The notes under the pieces: generated by a model
The model's database searches: none
Told to the model about the DNA's origin: nothing
Seen by the model: only the letters and a program-made list of their open reading frames with translations
Source: Candidatus Contendibacter sp.
Lineage (GTDB): Bacteria > Pseudomonadota > Gammaproteobacteria > Competibacterales > Competibacteraceae
Assembly: GCA_029624765.1 (NCBI GenBank)
Contig: JARSSO010000013.1
Span: 79,094 to 143,093, forward strand
Direction of reading: 5' to 3'
DNA length: 64,000 nucleotides
Shown: one piece after another, positions 30,749 through 40,076 of the stretch
Numbering within the stretch: position 1 is the stretch's first letter
How the letters are laid out: each line of letters begins with the position of its first letter
Translations under genes and position numbers: made by a program

Positions 30749-32059
30749 ATGACCGCACCCGCGCCCGAATCTGCCGCCGCCCGCCCCGCCCGCTCCCCTC
30801 GCGCTTTGCTGGGGCTGGGCGTGGTGGCTGCCGTGGCCGCCCTGCTGACTTGGCCGCTGTGGCGGCCGGCGGTGTTGTCGGCTCCGCCACCGCCGGCGGC
30901 GCCAGCGCCGCCGCCCCGGCCGGTCGAGACCGTGCCGCTGGCCGAGGGAACCGGCATCCGCTCGGTGTTGTTGATCGGCCAGGTCGAATCCAGCCAGCAG
31001 GCGACCATCCGCGCCCAGACCAGCGGGATCGTGCAGGATATCCGGGCGCAGCCCGGCGACCGCATCACCCCCGGCACGCTGCTGGCCGTGCTGGACGATA
31101 CCGATCAGAAGCTGGCGCTGGCCCGCGCCCAGGCGCAACTGGCGGAGGCGCGCAGTCAACTGGCGCGGCTGGAGGCCGGCACCCGGCGCGAAATCATCGC
31201 CCGCCGCCAGGCCGAACTGCGCTCCGCCCAGGCCCGCGAGAAGGAAGCCAGCGACAACCTCAAGCGCGCCAGCGAGTCGGTCCGAAAAGGGGCGATCACC
31301 GAGCGCGCGCTGGTGGAAGCCAAAGCCGCCGTGGACGACGCGGCGGGGACCCGCGCCTCCGCCGAAGCGGCGCTGGCCGAAGCCGAGGCCGGGCCGCTGC
31401 CGGAGGAAATCGCCGCCCAGCGCGCCAACGTCGCCGCCGCCCAGGCCGCCGTCCATCAGGCCCAACTGGCGGTGGAGCGCACCCGCATCAAAGCCCAGTC
31501 CAGCGCCGTGGTGCAGACCCGGCTGGTCAGTCAGGGCGATTACGTGCAGGTCAACGCGCCGATTGCGACCCTGATCGCCAGCGACCGCCTGAACGTGTTT
31601 CTGGCGCTGCCCGAGGACTTGAGCGGGCGAATTCTGCCCGGTATGCCGGTCGAACTGAGCGCCCGCGCCCTGCCGAACTGGCGGCAATCGCTGCCGATTA
31701 CCGGGGTGATTCCGGCAGCGGACGCCGCCTCGCGGCGGCAACTGATCCGCATCGCACTCGACCCCGCCCCGCCGGGCCTGCTGGCCGGGATGGCGGTGGC
31801 CGGCAAGCTGGATATCCCCCTGAACACGCGAGCCTTCGTCATCTCCCGCGACGCCCTGACCTTGCGCCGCGACCAGTGGTTCGTGTTCGCCGTGGCCGAC
31901 GGCAAGGCCCGGCAAGTCCCGGTGGATCTGGTGGCCGACATGGGTGAAACCGTGGCGATTTACAACCACGCCTTGCGGCCGGGCCAGAACATCGTGGTGC
32001 GCGGCGGCGATGGCTTGCGCGACGGGGCGATGGTGAAAATCGTGGGGAACGCGCCATGA
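30749..32059 (+). CDS. RND efflux membrane fusion protein
   Basis: This 436-residue periplasmic adaptor has an N-terminal membrane anchor (about residues 20-37), a Pro-rich linker, the biotinyl-lipoyl motif GIVQDIRAQPGDRITPGTLL, a long Ala/Glu/Arg-rich helical hairpin (about 110-230) and a second lipoyl half with LVSQGDYVQVNAPIATLIAS. It couples the RND pump to an outer-membrane channel; no TolC-like gene is seen here. ATG 30749 is chosen over an upstream ATG by spacing and anchor position. It overlaps the RND gene by 4 bp. Confidence 0.93.
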   Translation: MTAPAPESAAARPARSPRALLGLGVVAAVAALLTWPLWRPAVLSAPPPPAAPAPPPRPVETVPLAEGTGIRSVLLIGQVESSQQATIRAQTSGIVQDIRAQPGDRITPGTLLAVLDDTDQKLALARAQAQLAEARSQLARLEAGTRREIIARRQAELRSAQAREKEASDNLKRASESVRKGAITERALVEAKAAVDDAAGTRASAEAALAEAEAGPLPEEIAAQRANVAAAQAAVHQAQLAVERTRIKAQSSAVVQTRLVSQGDYVQVNAPIATLIASDRLNVFLALPEDLSGRILPGMPVELSARALPNWRQSLPITGVIPAADAASRRQLIRIALDPAPPGLLAGMAVAGKLDIPLNTRAFVISRDALTLRRDQWFVFAVADGKARQVPVDLVADMGETVAIYNHALRPGQNIVVRGGDGLRDGAMVKIVGNAP

Positions 32060-35000
32060 ACGGGATCGCGACCGCCGTCCGCTGGCGGCATGGCACCTTT
32101 GTCCTGTTCTGCCTGCTGGCGGTGTTCGGCGGGATGGCCCTGAGCGGCCTGCCGCTGGAATTGCAGCCTGGCGGCGACCGCCCGGAAATCACCATCACCA
32201 CCCGCTACCCCGGCGCCAGTCCGGTGGATGTCGAGAATCTGGTGACCCGCCCGATTGAAGAACGCATGGAAGAAGTGCTGGGCGTGCGGGAAATCAGCAG
32301 CACCTCCCGCGCTGGCGGCAGCAGCGTGACCCTGGAGTTCGTGGATGGCAGCCGGTTGAGCGAGCGGATGGTGGACGTGCTCAACCAGTTGCAGCAGGTG
32401 GATAACCTGCCGCCGGAAGCGGGCGAATCGAACGTGGAGATGGTCAGCGGGGCCAGTTCGCCGATGATGTGGATCATGCTGGCGCCGAAACCGGGGTTTC
32501 AGAGCGATCCGAACCATTACCGCGATTTGGTGGAAAACGTGATCCTGCCCCGCTTGCGGCGGGTGCCGGGCGTCGGGCAGTTCTTCACCCCGGGCGGGCA
32601 GGAGCGTGAGGTTGAGGTGCGGGTGGATCCCAAGGCGCTGGCGGTGCGCAATCTGACCATCGGTGACGTGGCGCGGGTGTTGCGCGACAACAATCGCGAC
32701 GTGCGCGGCGGTCCGATGACCCTGGGGCGGCGCGAATACCGGGTGCGCACCGTCAGCCGCTCGCAGGATCTGGCGCAACTGGAGCAATTCGTGCTGCGGC
32801 GCGACGCGGCGGGCGCAGTGTATCTGCGCGACGTGGCCAGCGTCGAATTCGGCCGCAAGCCGCCAGACAGCGTCGTGGTGTTCCGGGATCAGCCGACCGT
32901 CGCCATCGGCGTGATCCGGCAGGTGGGCGCGAACGTGCCGGAAGTGGCCCAGGGCGTGCGGGCGGCCATCGCCGAACTCGAGGAGCAGTTCGACCACGCC
33001 GGCGAAGGCATTGATTTCGTCTACAACTACGACGAGAGCGAATACGTCGGCCAGGCGGTGAAGCTGGTGTGGGGCAACCTGCTGACCGGCGCGGCGCTGG
33101 CGACGCTGGCGCTGGTGCTGTTTCTGGGGTCGCTGCGCACCGTGGCGGTCGTCGTGGTGACGATTCCGGTGACGCTGATCAGCGTGTTCAGCGTCATGGC
33201 GCTGCTGGGGCGAAGTCTGAACATCATCAGCCTGGCCGGGCTGGCGTTCTCGGTCGGGATGATCGTGGACAGCGCCATCGTGGTCATCGAGAACGTGTTC
33301 ACCCATTTGCAGCGCGGCAAAAGCGCGGTCCGCGCCGCCATTGACGGGACGGTTGAAGTGTGGCCGGCGCTGCTTGGTTCCACCCTGACCAACGTGGTGG
33401 TGTTCATCCCCCTGCTGCTGGTGACGGGCGAAGTCGGCCAATTGTACGCCGACATGGCGATTGCCTTGTCGGCGGCGGCGCTGTTCGCGCTGTTCGCGGC
33501 GCTGACGCTGGTGCCGATGCTGGCCGGCCTGTTCCTCAGCCCGGATGAAGCCCGCCAGGTGCAGGCGGCGGACGACAGAGCGGGCGGCAACGGGTTGCGC
33601 CGCGCCGTGGCCCAAGCCTCCGCCGTATTTCGCCGGGTGCAGGGCGGGCTGGAAAACGGGCTGGCCGCGACCGTGGCGTGGGCGCTGGGGCCGGGCCGTA
33701 TCCTGCGCCGCCTGCTGGTGCTGGCGATTCCGGTCGCGCTGATCGGCGTCAGTTTCGCGCTGCTGCCGCCCGCCGATTTTCTGCCCGACGGCAACCGCAA
33801 TTTGGTGATCTGGCGGGCCGAACCGCTGCCAGGGACCAGCCTGCCTGAAGCGGTCCGCCAGGCCGAACCGCTCAAGGAATTCATTCGCGCCCAGCCCGAA
33901 ATCGAGCGCACCTTTTATGTAGATCGGCCCGGTGGTATGCGCGGGGTGTTGAGCGTGCTCAAACCGGAGTTCGCCACCGCCGCCGGCCTGGATGCGATGG
34001 TCGAGCGGTTGCGGGCGCAAAACAACCAGTTCGCCGGTTATCGCTTTGTGGTGGCGACCCGTCCTTCCATCTTCCGCGATCCGGGCAAGGAGTTCGAGGT
34101 GGATCTCGTCGCCAACGATCTCGACCGGCTGAGCGAACTGGAGCGGCAGGTGTCGGATCAGTTGCGGCGGCTGCCGGGCGTGCGTACCGTGCGCTCGAAT
34201 TTCGTCACCGGTGCGGCGGAGCTGCGGATTATCCCCAACCGCGAACGGCTGGCCGAAGTGGGGCTGGCCGAGGCGGACGTGGGCGCGCTGGTGGAAACCG
34301 CGCTGGGCGGACGGCTGGCCTCGCAGTTCCTGGAAGGCAAAAACGAACTGGACGTGTCGGTGGAGCTGAAAAACGTGTTCGCGCAAACCCCCGAGCAGTT
34401 GCGGCAGTTGCCGCTGTACACCGGGCGCGGCCAGCAGCCGATTCAACTGGGCGACGTGGCCGAGGTGCGCGAAACCACCGGGCCGGACGCGATTCATCAT
34501 ATCAATCTGGAGCGTTCCGTTACGCTGATCGCCTCGCTGGCCCAGGACGCGCCGCTGAGCGCGCTGGTGGAGCGGGCCGAACGCGAAGTGCTGGTTCCGT
34601 TGCGGGCCGAACTGCCTCCGGGGGCGCAGGTCCGGCTGGCCGGCACCGCCGACCGGCTGGCGGAAACCCTGCGGCAACTGGTGTCGGCCTTCGCGCTAGC
34701 GCTGCTGATTACCTATCTGCTGCTGGTGGCGCTGTACCGCTCGTTCCGCTATCCGGTCGTCATCATGGCGACGGTGCCGATGGCGATCAGCGGCTCGCTA
34801 CTGAGCCTCATCCTCGCCCAGCGGGTGTTCGGCATGACGGTACAGGTAGACATGATCACCGCGCTGGGCTTCATCATTCTGACCGGCATCGTGGTCAACA
34901 ACGCGATTCTGCTGGTGGATCGCACCCTGCAACGGCAACGCGAATTCGGCGAAGACCACGACACGGCGCTGTATCAGGCTACCCGCGACCGGCTGCGGGC

Positions 35001-35265
35001 AATTTTCATGGCGGCGGCCACCAGCGTGCTGGGGATGTTGCCGCTGGCGGTGATTCCCGGCCAGGGCGCGGAGCTGTATCAGGGCCTGGGGGTAGTGCTG
35101 ACCGGCGGGCTGGCGTTCGCCACGCTGCTGACGCCGACCGTAGTGCCGGCGCTGATGGGGTTGCTGTACGATCTGACCGGGCGGTGGGAATCGTCTCCGT
35201 CATCACCGGCTGTGCTTCCCGCTGAAGCGGCCCAGGCAGCGGGTGGATCGGGCCAGGGTGGATGA
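32056..35265 (+). CDS. RND-family efflux permease
   Basis: The 1069-residue inner-membrane pump has the classic two-fold RND layout: TM1 (FVLFCLLAVFGGMAL), a large periplasmic loop, TM2-6 with LAGLAFSVGMIVDSAIVVIE, a second loop, and TM8-12 with ALGFIILTGIVVNNAILLVD. Asp in TM4 (GMIVDSAIV) matches the proton-relay position. The sequence resembles multidrug/solvent (HAE1) RND pumps rather than CusA metal pumps. It is second in the operon and followed 4 bp later by the DsbD/ScsB-like gene. Confidence 0.95.
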   Translation: MNGIATAVRWRHGTFVLFCLLAVFGGMALSGLPLELQPGGDRPEITITTRYPGASPVDVENLVTRPIEERMEEVLGVREISSTSRAGGSSVTLEFVDGSRLSERMVDVLNQLQQVDNLPPEAGESNVEMVSGASSPMMWIMLAPKPGFQSDPNHYRDLVENVILPRLRRVPGVGQFFTPGGQEREVEVRVDPKALAVRNLTIGDVARVLRDNNRDVRGGPMTLGRREYRVRTVSRSQDLAQLEQFVLRRDAAGAVYLRDVASVEFGRKPPDSVVVFRDQPTVAIGVIRQVGANVPEVAQGVRAAIAELEEQFDHAGEGIDFVYNYDESEYVGQAVKLVWGNLLTGAALATLALVLFLGSLRTVAVVVVTIPVTLISVFSVMALLGRSLNIISLAGLAFSVGMIVDSAIVVIENVFTHLQRGKSAVRAAIDGTVEVWPALLGSTLTNVVVFIPLLLVTGEVGQLYADMAIALSAAALFALFAALTLVPMLAGLFLSPDEARQVQAADDRAGGNGLRRAVAQASAVFRRVQGGLENGLAATVAWALGPGRILRRLLVLAIPVALIGVSFALLPPADFLPDGNRNLVIWRAEPLPGTSLPEAVRQAEPLKEFIRAQPEIERTFYVDRPGGMRGVLSVLKPEFATAAGLDAMVERLRAQNNQFAGYRFVVATRPSIFRDPGKEFEVDLVANDLDRLSELERQVSDQLRRLPGVRTVRSNFVTGAAELRIIPNRERLAEVGLAEADVGALVETALGGRLASQFLEGKNELDVSVELKNVFAQTPEQLRQLPLYTGRGQQPIQLGDVAEVRETTGPDAIHHINLERSVTLIASLAQDAPLSALVERAEREVLVPLRAELPPGAQVRLAGTADRLAETLRQLVSAFALALLITYLLLVALYRSFRYPVVIMATVPMAISGSLLSLILAQRVFGMTVQVDMITALGFIILTGIVVNNAILLVDRTLQRQREFGEDHDTALYQATRDRLRAIFMAAATSVLGMLPLAVIPGQGAELYQGLGVVLTGGLAFATLLTPTVVPALMGLLYDLTGRWESSPSSPAVLPAEAAQAAGGSGQGG

Positions 35266-35269
35266 GGCG

Positions 35270-37354
35270 ATGAAGACGAAACCAGGGCTGTTCTCGATCA
35301 TTCTCTGGCTGGCCTGGCTCCTGGTGTTGGCAACCCCGTCCGCTCACGGCGCGGCGACGGTCTCGACCCCACACGCCACGGTGACGCTGCTGAGCGAGCG
35401 GCCCCAGGCCACGCCGGGACAAACCCTGTGGCTCGGGCTGCGCTTTGAGTTGATTCCGCATTGGCATGTGTACTGGCGCAATCCCGGCGCCTCGGGCGCG
35501 GCCCCGGTCATCCGCTGGATCCTGCCCGAAGGCTGGACTGCCGGCGACCTCCACTGGCCAGTCCCCCAGCGCATCCCGGTCGGGCCGCTGACCAACTACG
35601 GTTATGAAGACACCGTCATGTTCGTCGTACCGGTTCGGCTACCCGAAGGTCCGCTGCCCGCCGGCCCACTGACACTCACCGCCGACGCCGAATGGCTGGT
35701 TTGCCAGGTGGAGTGCATTCCCGAATCGGGGCGTTTCACTGTCGAACTGCCGCATCCCGGCAGCCCCACGGTCGAGGACCCTGCAACGCAACGCCGGTTC
35801 GCCGCCGCCCGGGCGCAATGGCCCGAAGCCGACCGCGTAGCGGGCCGCTATCGCCTGGCGGGCGACGCCCGGACGATTACCCTGGAAGTACCGGGTTTGG
35901 CGGTGGACGACCGCGCCGAGGTCTGGTTTGCCGCCTACGCGTGGGGGCCGGTGGATCCCAGCGGCGCGCAAAGCCGGCAAACCACCGCCGCCGGTCTGGC
36001 GCTCCGCGTACCCGCCGGCGATCTGCCCCCCACCGGCGCTGTCCCGCTGGACGGGCTGGTGGTGGTGGAAACGCGGGACGGCGGCGCGCCGGCGCGCCGG
36101 GGCTATCCGGTGCGGCTGGAAGCGCAGCCGGCGGTGACCGGGGCCAGCGAAACCCTGGGCTTGATGACGGCGCTGGGCTTTGCCTTGCTGGGCGGCCTTA
36201 TCCTGAACGTGATGCCGTGCGTTCTGCCCGTGCTCGGCATCAAGGTGCTGGGCTTCGTCCGCGAAGCCGGGGCGAATCACCGGCGTCGGGTCGGGCACGG
36301 CCTGAGCTATGGCGCGGGCATTCTGCTCAGTTTCCTGGCCCTGGCGGCGGCCCTGCTGCTGTTGCGGGCGGGCGGCGCTTCGCTGGGCTGGGGCTTCCAA
36401 CTCCAGTCCCCCGTCCTGGTCGCGCTGCTGGCCTATCTCATGCTGCTGGTGGGCCTCAACCTGTCCGGGGTGTTCACCGTGGGCGCGGGGCTAATGGGGG
36501 CGGGTCAAGCCCTGACCGCCGGCAGCGGATTGTTCAATACCTTCGCCACGGGCGTCCTGGCCGCCGTGGTGGCCAGTCCGTGCACCGCCCCCTTCATGGG
36601 AACGGCCCTGGGCTTCGCCATCACCCGCCCGGCCGGGGAGGCGCTCGCGGTGTTCCTGGCGCTCGGCGTCGGCTTCGCGCTGCCCGTGGTGCTGCTGAGC
36701 CTCTGGCCGGCCCAGGCCCGGTGGCTGCCCAAACCGGGACCCTGGATGCAAACCTTCCAGCAGGCGCTGGCGTTCCCGCTGTATGCCACCGCCGCCTGGC
36801 TGCTGTGGGTGCTCAGCCAGCAGACCGACGTCCGCGCCTACGGGGCGGCCCTGGCCGGTCTGGTGGTGGTGGCCCTGGCCGCCTGGCTGTACGGGCAGTG
36901 GCAGCCCCAGGGTTGGCGTCTCGGCCTGCTGGGCGCTGCTCTGACTGTCGTTCTGCTGCTGCTCCTGCACCCTGTCGCCGGGCCGGATGTCGCCGCACCC
37001 GCCCGCGCCGACCCGGAGCGCCTGGTCTGGTCCGAAGCGCGGGTGCGGGAACTGACGGCGGCGGGACGGCCGGTGTTCGTCAACTTTACCGCCGCCTGGT
37101 GCATCACCTGCCAGGTCAACGAGCGGGTGGCCCTGGCCACCGAAAACACCCGGCGACGGTTCGCCGACCGTGCCGTGGCCTACCTGGTGGCGGACTGGAC
37201 GCGGCGCGACCCGGTGATCGCCCGCCAACTGGAACGCTACGGGCGGAGCGGCGTTCCCCTGTATCTGTGGTATGCGCCGGGCAGCGAAACACCGGTCGTG
37301 CTGCCCCCGTTGCTCACCGAAGGCATCGTCGCCGAAGCCCTGCAATCACTTTGA
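35270..37354 (+). CDS. DsbD/ScsB-like thiol:disulfide interchange protein
   Basis: This 694-residue protein has a signal peptide (LFSIILWLAWLLVLATPSAHG), an N-terminal periplasmic domain with CQVEC (as in ScsB), an eight-helix CcdA-like membrane domain with MPCVLPVLGIK and VASPCTAPFMGTALG (the two reactive Cys), and a C-terminal thioredoxin domain with FTAAWCITCQVNER (CITC). It moves electrons from cytoplasmic thioredoxin to the periplasm. ScsB versions are tied to copper resistance. The start is ATG 35270, 4 bp after the RND stop. Confidence 0.9.
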   Translation: MKTKPGLFSIILWLAWLLVLATPSAHGAATVSTPHATVTLLSERPQATPGQTLWLGLRFELIPHWHVYWRNPGASGAAPVIRWILPEGWTAGDLHWPVPQRIPVGPLTNYGYEDTVMFVVPVRLPEGPLPAGPLTLTADAEWLVCQVECIPESGRFTVELPHPGSPTVEDPATQRRFAAARAQWPEADRVAGRYRLAGDARTITLEVPGLAVDDRAEVWFAAYAWGPVDPSGAQSRQTTAAGLALRVPAGDLPPTGAVPLDGLVVVETRDGGAPARRGYPVRLEAQPAVTGASETLGLMTALGFALLGGLILNVMPCVLPVLGIKVLGFVREAGANHRRRVGHGLSYGAGILLSFLALAAALLLLRAGGASLGWGFQLQSPVLVALLAYLMLLVGLNLSGVFTVGAGLMGAGQALTAGSGLFNTFATGVLAAVVASPCTAPFMGTALGFAITRPAGEALAVFLALGVGFALPVVLLSLWPAQARWLPKPGPWMQTFQQALAFPLYATAAWLLWVLSQQTDVRAYGAALAGLVVVALAAWLYGQWQPQGWRLGLLGAALTVVLLLLLHPVAGPDVAAPARADPERLVWSEARVRELTAAGRPVFVNFTAAWCITCQVNERVALATENTRRRFADRAVAYLVADWTRRDPVIARQLERYGRSGVPLYLWYAPGSETPVVLPPLLTEGIVAEALQSL

Positions 37355-37371
37355 AACTGTGGAGAAAAACC

Positions 37372-37977
37372 ATGTTGCAATCCTTCCTGCGTTTCGTCCT
37401 GCTCGCTTTCGTTTTCCACGTCGGCAGCGCGGTGGCCGCGCCGCGCGTGGGCGAACCGGCGCCCGACTTCACGGGCGTGGACACCCAGGGCAAGACTCAT
37501 CGGCTGGCGGATTACCGGGGTAAAACCGTGGTGCTGGAATGGACCAACCACGACTGCCCCTACGTCCGCAAGCACTACGGCGCCGGCAACATGCAGGCGC
37601 AGCAGCGGGAAGCGGCGGCTCAGGGCGTGATCTGGCTGTCGGTGATTTCCTCGGCCCCCGGCCAGCAGGGCTACGTCAGTCCCGCCGAAGCGGATGAGCT
37701 GACTCGTTCCCGTCAGGCCGCGCCCCACGCGGTTCTGCTCGACGCCGAGGGTCGGATCGGTCGGGCCTATGGGGCAAAAACCACGCCCCACCTTTACATC
37801 ATTGATGAAGCGGGGAAGCTGGTTTACCTGGGCGGTATCGACAGCATCACCACCGCTGATCCGGGCGATATTCCCAAGGCCACCCAGTATGTGCGCGTCG
37901 CTCTGAAGGAACGAGCCGCCGGCCAGCCGATCAGCGCGCCGGTGACCCGGCCCTACGGTTGCTCGGTTAAGTATTGA
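37372..37977 (+). CDS. secreted thioredoxin-fold (AhpC/TSA-like) protein
   Basis: A 201-residue protein with a signal peptide (LRFVLLAFVFHVGSAVA), then VGEPAPDFTGVDTQGKTHRL, a single Cys in EWTNHDCPYVRKHY and a C-terminal Cys in PYGCSVKY. The pattern matches peroxiredoxin-like or TlpA-like redoxins without a CXXC pair; the two distant Cys may form the reactive disulfide. It lies 17 bp after the ScsB-like gene and is probably its periplasmic substrate. Confidence 0.88.
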   Translation: MLQSFLRFVLLAFVFHVGSAVAAPRVGEPAPDFTGVDTQGKTHRLADYRGKTVVLEWTNHDCPYVRKHYGAGNMQAQQREAAAQGVIWLSVISSAPGQQGYVSPAEADELTRSRQAAPHAVLLDAEGRIGRAYGAKTTPHLYIIDEAGKLVYLGGIDSITTADPGDIPKATQYVRVALKERAAGQPISAPVTRPYGCSVKY

Positions 37978-37998
37978 AGCGAGCCGCTGCGTCCTCGC

Positions 37999-38613
37999 TC
38001 AAGGCGATTCGGCTCCCGGCTCGGCGGGAACGCCGCCCGGTTCCAGGCGGCCGATGACCCGGACCCGACCGTCCGCCAGCGGCTGCGCAACGATCAGTTC
38101 GCCGGAGTGCGGTACGACGTTGGTCAGGGCGGTGATGTTGACTTGATGGGTGACCAGTACCCGGGGCGGCCCCGCGTAGGGGCGGCTGAGAAACACCCGG
38201 AGCGCCGCCGTTTGGGGGTTGGCGCGCTCGCGGTCGGCGAAAAAGGAATCCAGCGGGGAAAAGGGTTCGACCGGCCCCAGGTCGAGCAGGCGGGCGGTCT
38301 CCAGGCACCGACACCAGCGACTGGACAGCACGCGGGCGCTGGTGATGCCATTGCGACGGAATGCGGCCCCAATGGCGCGGGCTTGTTGCCGTCCCGCTTC
38401 CGACAGGTTGCGTTGGGTCGCGCAATCGTCCAGGCGGAAGTGGGCCGGGTCGCCGATGCCCGGCGCTGTGGCATGACGCAGAAGGCCAACCGCCGTGCCG
38501 GAGCGCAGCGCCTGCCACGGGTTTTCGTCGGCGCCGGCCAGCGAACCGAAGGCCAGGTAAAGCGCGATCCCCAACAGGAAGCGCCTGCGGGTTGGTTTCA
38601 GCGAACGAGCCAT
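37999..38613 (-). CDS. exported histidine phosphatase-family protein
   Basis: The 204-residue product starts MARSLKPTRRRFLLGIALYL, a twin-Arg-like signal, and has LLRHATAPG (catalytic His in RHA rather than RHG), RVLSSRWCRCLETA and VLVTHQVNI with the second His. This is the branch-2/periplasmic histidine phosphatase layout. Its ATG lies 3 bp after the stop of the lipoprotein gene that the IS has split, so the insertion may have a polar effect or provide read-through expression. Confidence 0.88.
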   Translation of the reverse strand: MARSLKPTRRRFLLGIALYLAFGSLAGADENPWQALRSGTAVGLLRHATAPGIGDPAHFRLDDCATQRNLSEAGRQQARAIGAAFRRNGITSARVLSSRWCRCLETARLLDLGPVEPFSPLDSFFADRERANPQTAALRVFLSRPYAGPPRVLVTHQVNITALTNVVPHSGELIVAQPLADGRVRVIGRLEPGGVPAEPGAESP

Positions 38614-38616
38614 CGC

Positions 38617-39993
38617 TCAGTGTCCTCGTTCGGCGTTGTAAGACCAGGCCTCGAAAAAGCGTCCGTCATCGTCCACGCCTAATGGAAACACCAGCCGATC
38701 CAGCCAGAGGCGGTTGTTATGTTCGGACAATACCGGCAACTGCAACGCTTCCGCAAATTGTCGAGCGGCCTGACGGGCGAAGCAGGGCAATCGCGCTATT
38801 GTGGTAACCGGACTGGGTTGGCCGAAAAGCAGACGCAACCGATAGTCATCGTTGAGGGCGGCCCGGAGTTTGCGGCGCCGGAGGCTATCGCGTACCGGGC
38901 CGTTGTGGCGCAGCACGTTGAGGGCCATGCGGCGAATCACGGCCAGGTTTTCCGCCGAGTGGTCCTTGCGGGTCCGGCAGGCATCTTCCCCGAATTGCAC
39001 GTCCAAGACCCAGTGCTGTTGATTTTCGATGCCCCAGTGCTGACGCACCGTGGCCGCAAACCGGTCGCGCTCCACCAGCGAGCACAGGAAGTAGCGGCAT
39101 TCGGTGCTGGTGTTTTCCCCGAGGATCCGGGTGGACTCGACCCGGCCCACGGCCTGGAGCCCGGCCAGCTTGTGCAAATGAAGGATGTGCAGCCTTTTGG
39201 TGGACTCGACCCGGCCCACGGCCTGGAGCCCGGCCCAGTCCGGTTTCGCCTCCAGCCAGTCGATCTGGTGGCTGAGCGCATAGCGGCGGATTTCGATCCG
39301 GCCGTGGTCCTTCTCCACCGTTTCCAGCACGGGCAGTCGCCCGCGCGCCACTTCGGTATCCAGCCAAAACTGGACCTCCTCGCACAAGGTGGGATGGTTG
39401 TCCTTCAACGCCAGGACGTAATCGGCGCCCGCCTCGACGAGGGTCTGGGCGATGGCTTTCTGACAGCCCATGGCGTCGAGCGACACCACCGCCCCGCGCA
39501 AGTCGAGCAGCCCCAACAAGTCCGGGATCGCCGTGATCTCATTCGCTTTTTCCGCCACCGCCTGCTGGGCCAGCACCCAACGCGCCCGGCCGGCAAAGGC
39601 GCTGACCAAATGCACCGCCGGGTTCGCCCCATCCCGACTCCCCCGGACCGCCTTGCCATCCACACAGACCGGCTCGCCCGCCAAGCCCGGCAAGGCCGCC
39701 GTGGCCCACGCCGTAAAGGCCGCCCGGAACGCCGCCGGGTCGATCCGCCCCAGCACGTCGCTCAAGGTATCGTGCGAGGGAATGCCATTGGGCAATTCCA
39801 GAAAATGCCGCAACCAGACTTCCTTCTCCTCGGCAAAGTCCGCCATCCCTACCCAGTCTTCCACCCAGCTCAACACGGCGCAGAGAACAATCATCAGAAT
39901 ATCATGAGGTTTGTGGAGCTTGTTCCGCGTCTCGCGGCGCGGATCGGGCAGGTGGGCAAAATACGGGCGCGGGTCGAGCAGTTGGGGCAGCAT
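38617..39993 (-). CDS. ISAs1-family transposase, read-through into host gene
   Basis: A 458-residue DDE transposase of the ISAs1 family: N-terminal LPDPRRETRNKLHKPHD and GIPSHDTLSDVLGRIDP, catalytic Asp in CVDGKAVRGSRDG and in VVSLDAMGCQKAI, and late acidic region. Compared with the copy at 60794, it has an extra 23 residues (about 39130-39234) from a 69-bp in-frame repeat, and lacks the normal stop in the terminal repeat, so it reads on into the lipoprotein gene 3' end for about 55 residues. Activity is doubtful. Confidence 0.9.
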   Translation of the reverse strand: MLPQLLDPRPYFAHLPDPRRETRNKLHKPHDILMIVLCAVLSWVEDWVGMADFAEEKEVWLRHFLELPNGIPSHDTLSDVLGRIDPAAFRAAFTAWATAALPGLAGEPVCVDGKAVRGSRDGANPAVHLVSAFAGRARWVLAQQAVAEKANEITAIPDLLGLLDLRGAVVSLDAMGCQKAIAQTLVEAGADYVLALKDNHPTLCEEVQFWLDTEVARGRLPVLETVEKDHGRIEIRRYALSHQIDWLEAKPDWAGLQAVGRVESTKRLHILHLHKLAGLQAVGRVESTRILGENTSTECRYFLCSLVERDRFAATVRQHWGIENQQHWVLDVQFGEDACRTRKDHSAENLAVIRRMALNVLRHNGPVRDSLRRRKLRAALNDDYRLRLLFGQPSPVTTIARLPCFARQAARQFAEALQLPVLSEHNNRLWLDRLVFPLGVDDDGRFFEAWSYNAERGH

Positions 39994-40076
39994 CCGGTTT
40001 CTCCATCCGATTAATCCCGTCCCGTTACCCTGGCAATCCCTCTCCTGTCAACCCCCCGCATAGCGCGATTGCCCTG
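38783..40076 (-). mobile_element. ISAs1-family insertion sequence, copy 1
   Basis: The 1294-bp element has terminal inverted repeats CAGGGCAATCGCGCTAT (38783-38799) and ATAGCGCGATTGCCCTG (40060-40076). It is flanked by a perfect 10-bp direct repeat ACGGGCGAAG at 38773-38782 and 40077-40086. ISAs1 elements commonly make 8-10 bp duplications. It splits the lipoprotein gene. The length exceeds copy 2 (less its nested insertion) mainly by the internal 69-bp repeat. Confidence 0.95.

Noticed and set aside
31960..34677. 905-residue minus-strand ORF opposite the RND permease
   Set aside because: Rich in His, Gln and Arg, no domain; it is the antisense of well-conserved RND sequence.
39130..39235. 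Direct repeats considered as a CRISPR-like or VNTR array
   Set aside because: Only two units, inside a transposase frame and in phase with codons; a simple duplication explains it. No CRISPR array was seen in the window.
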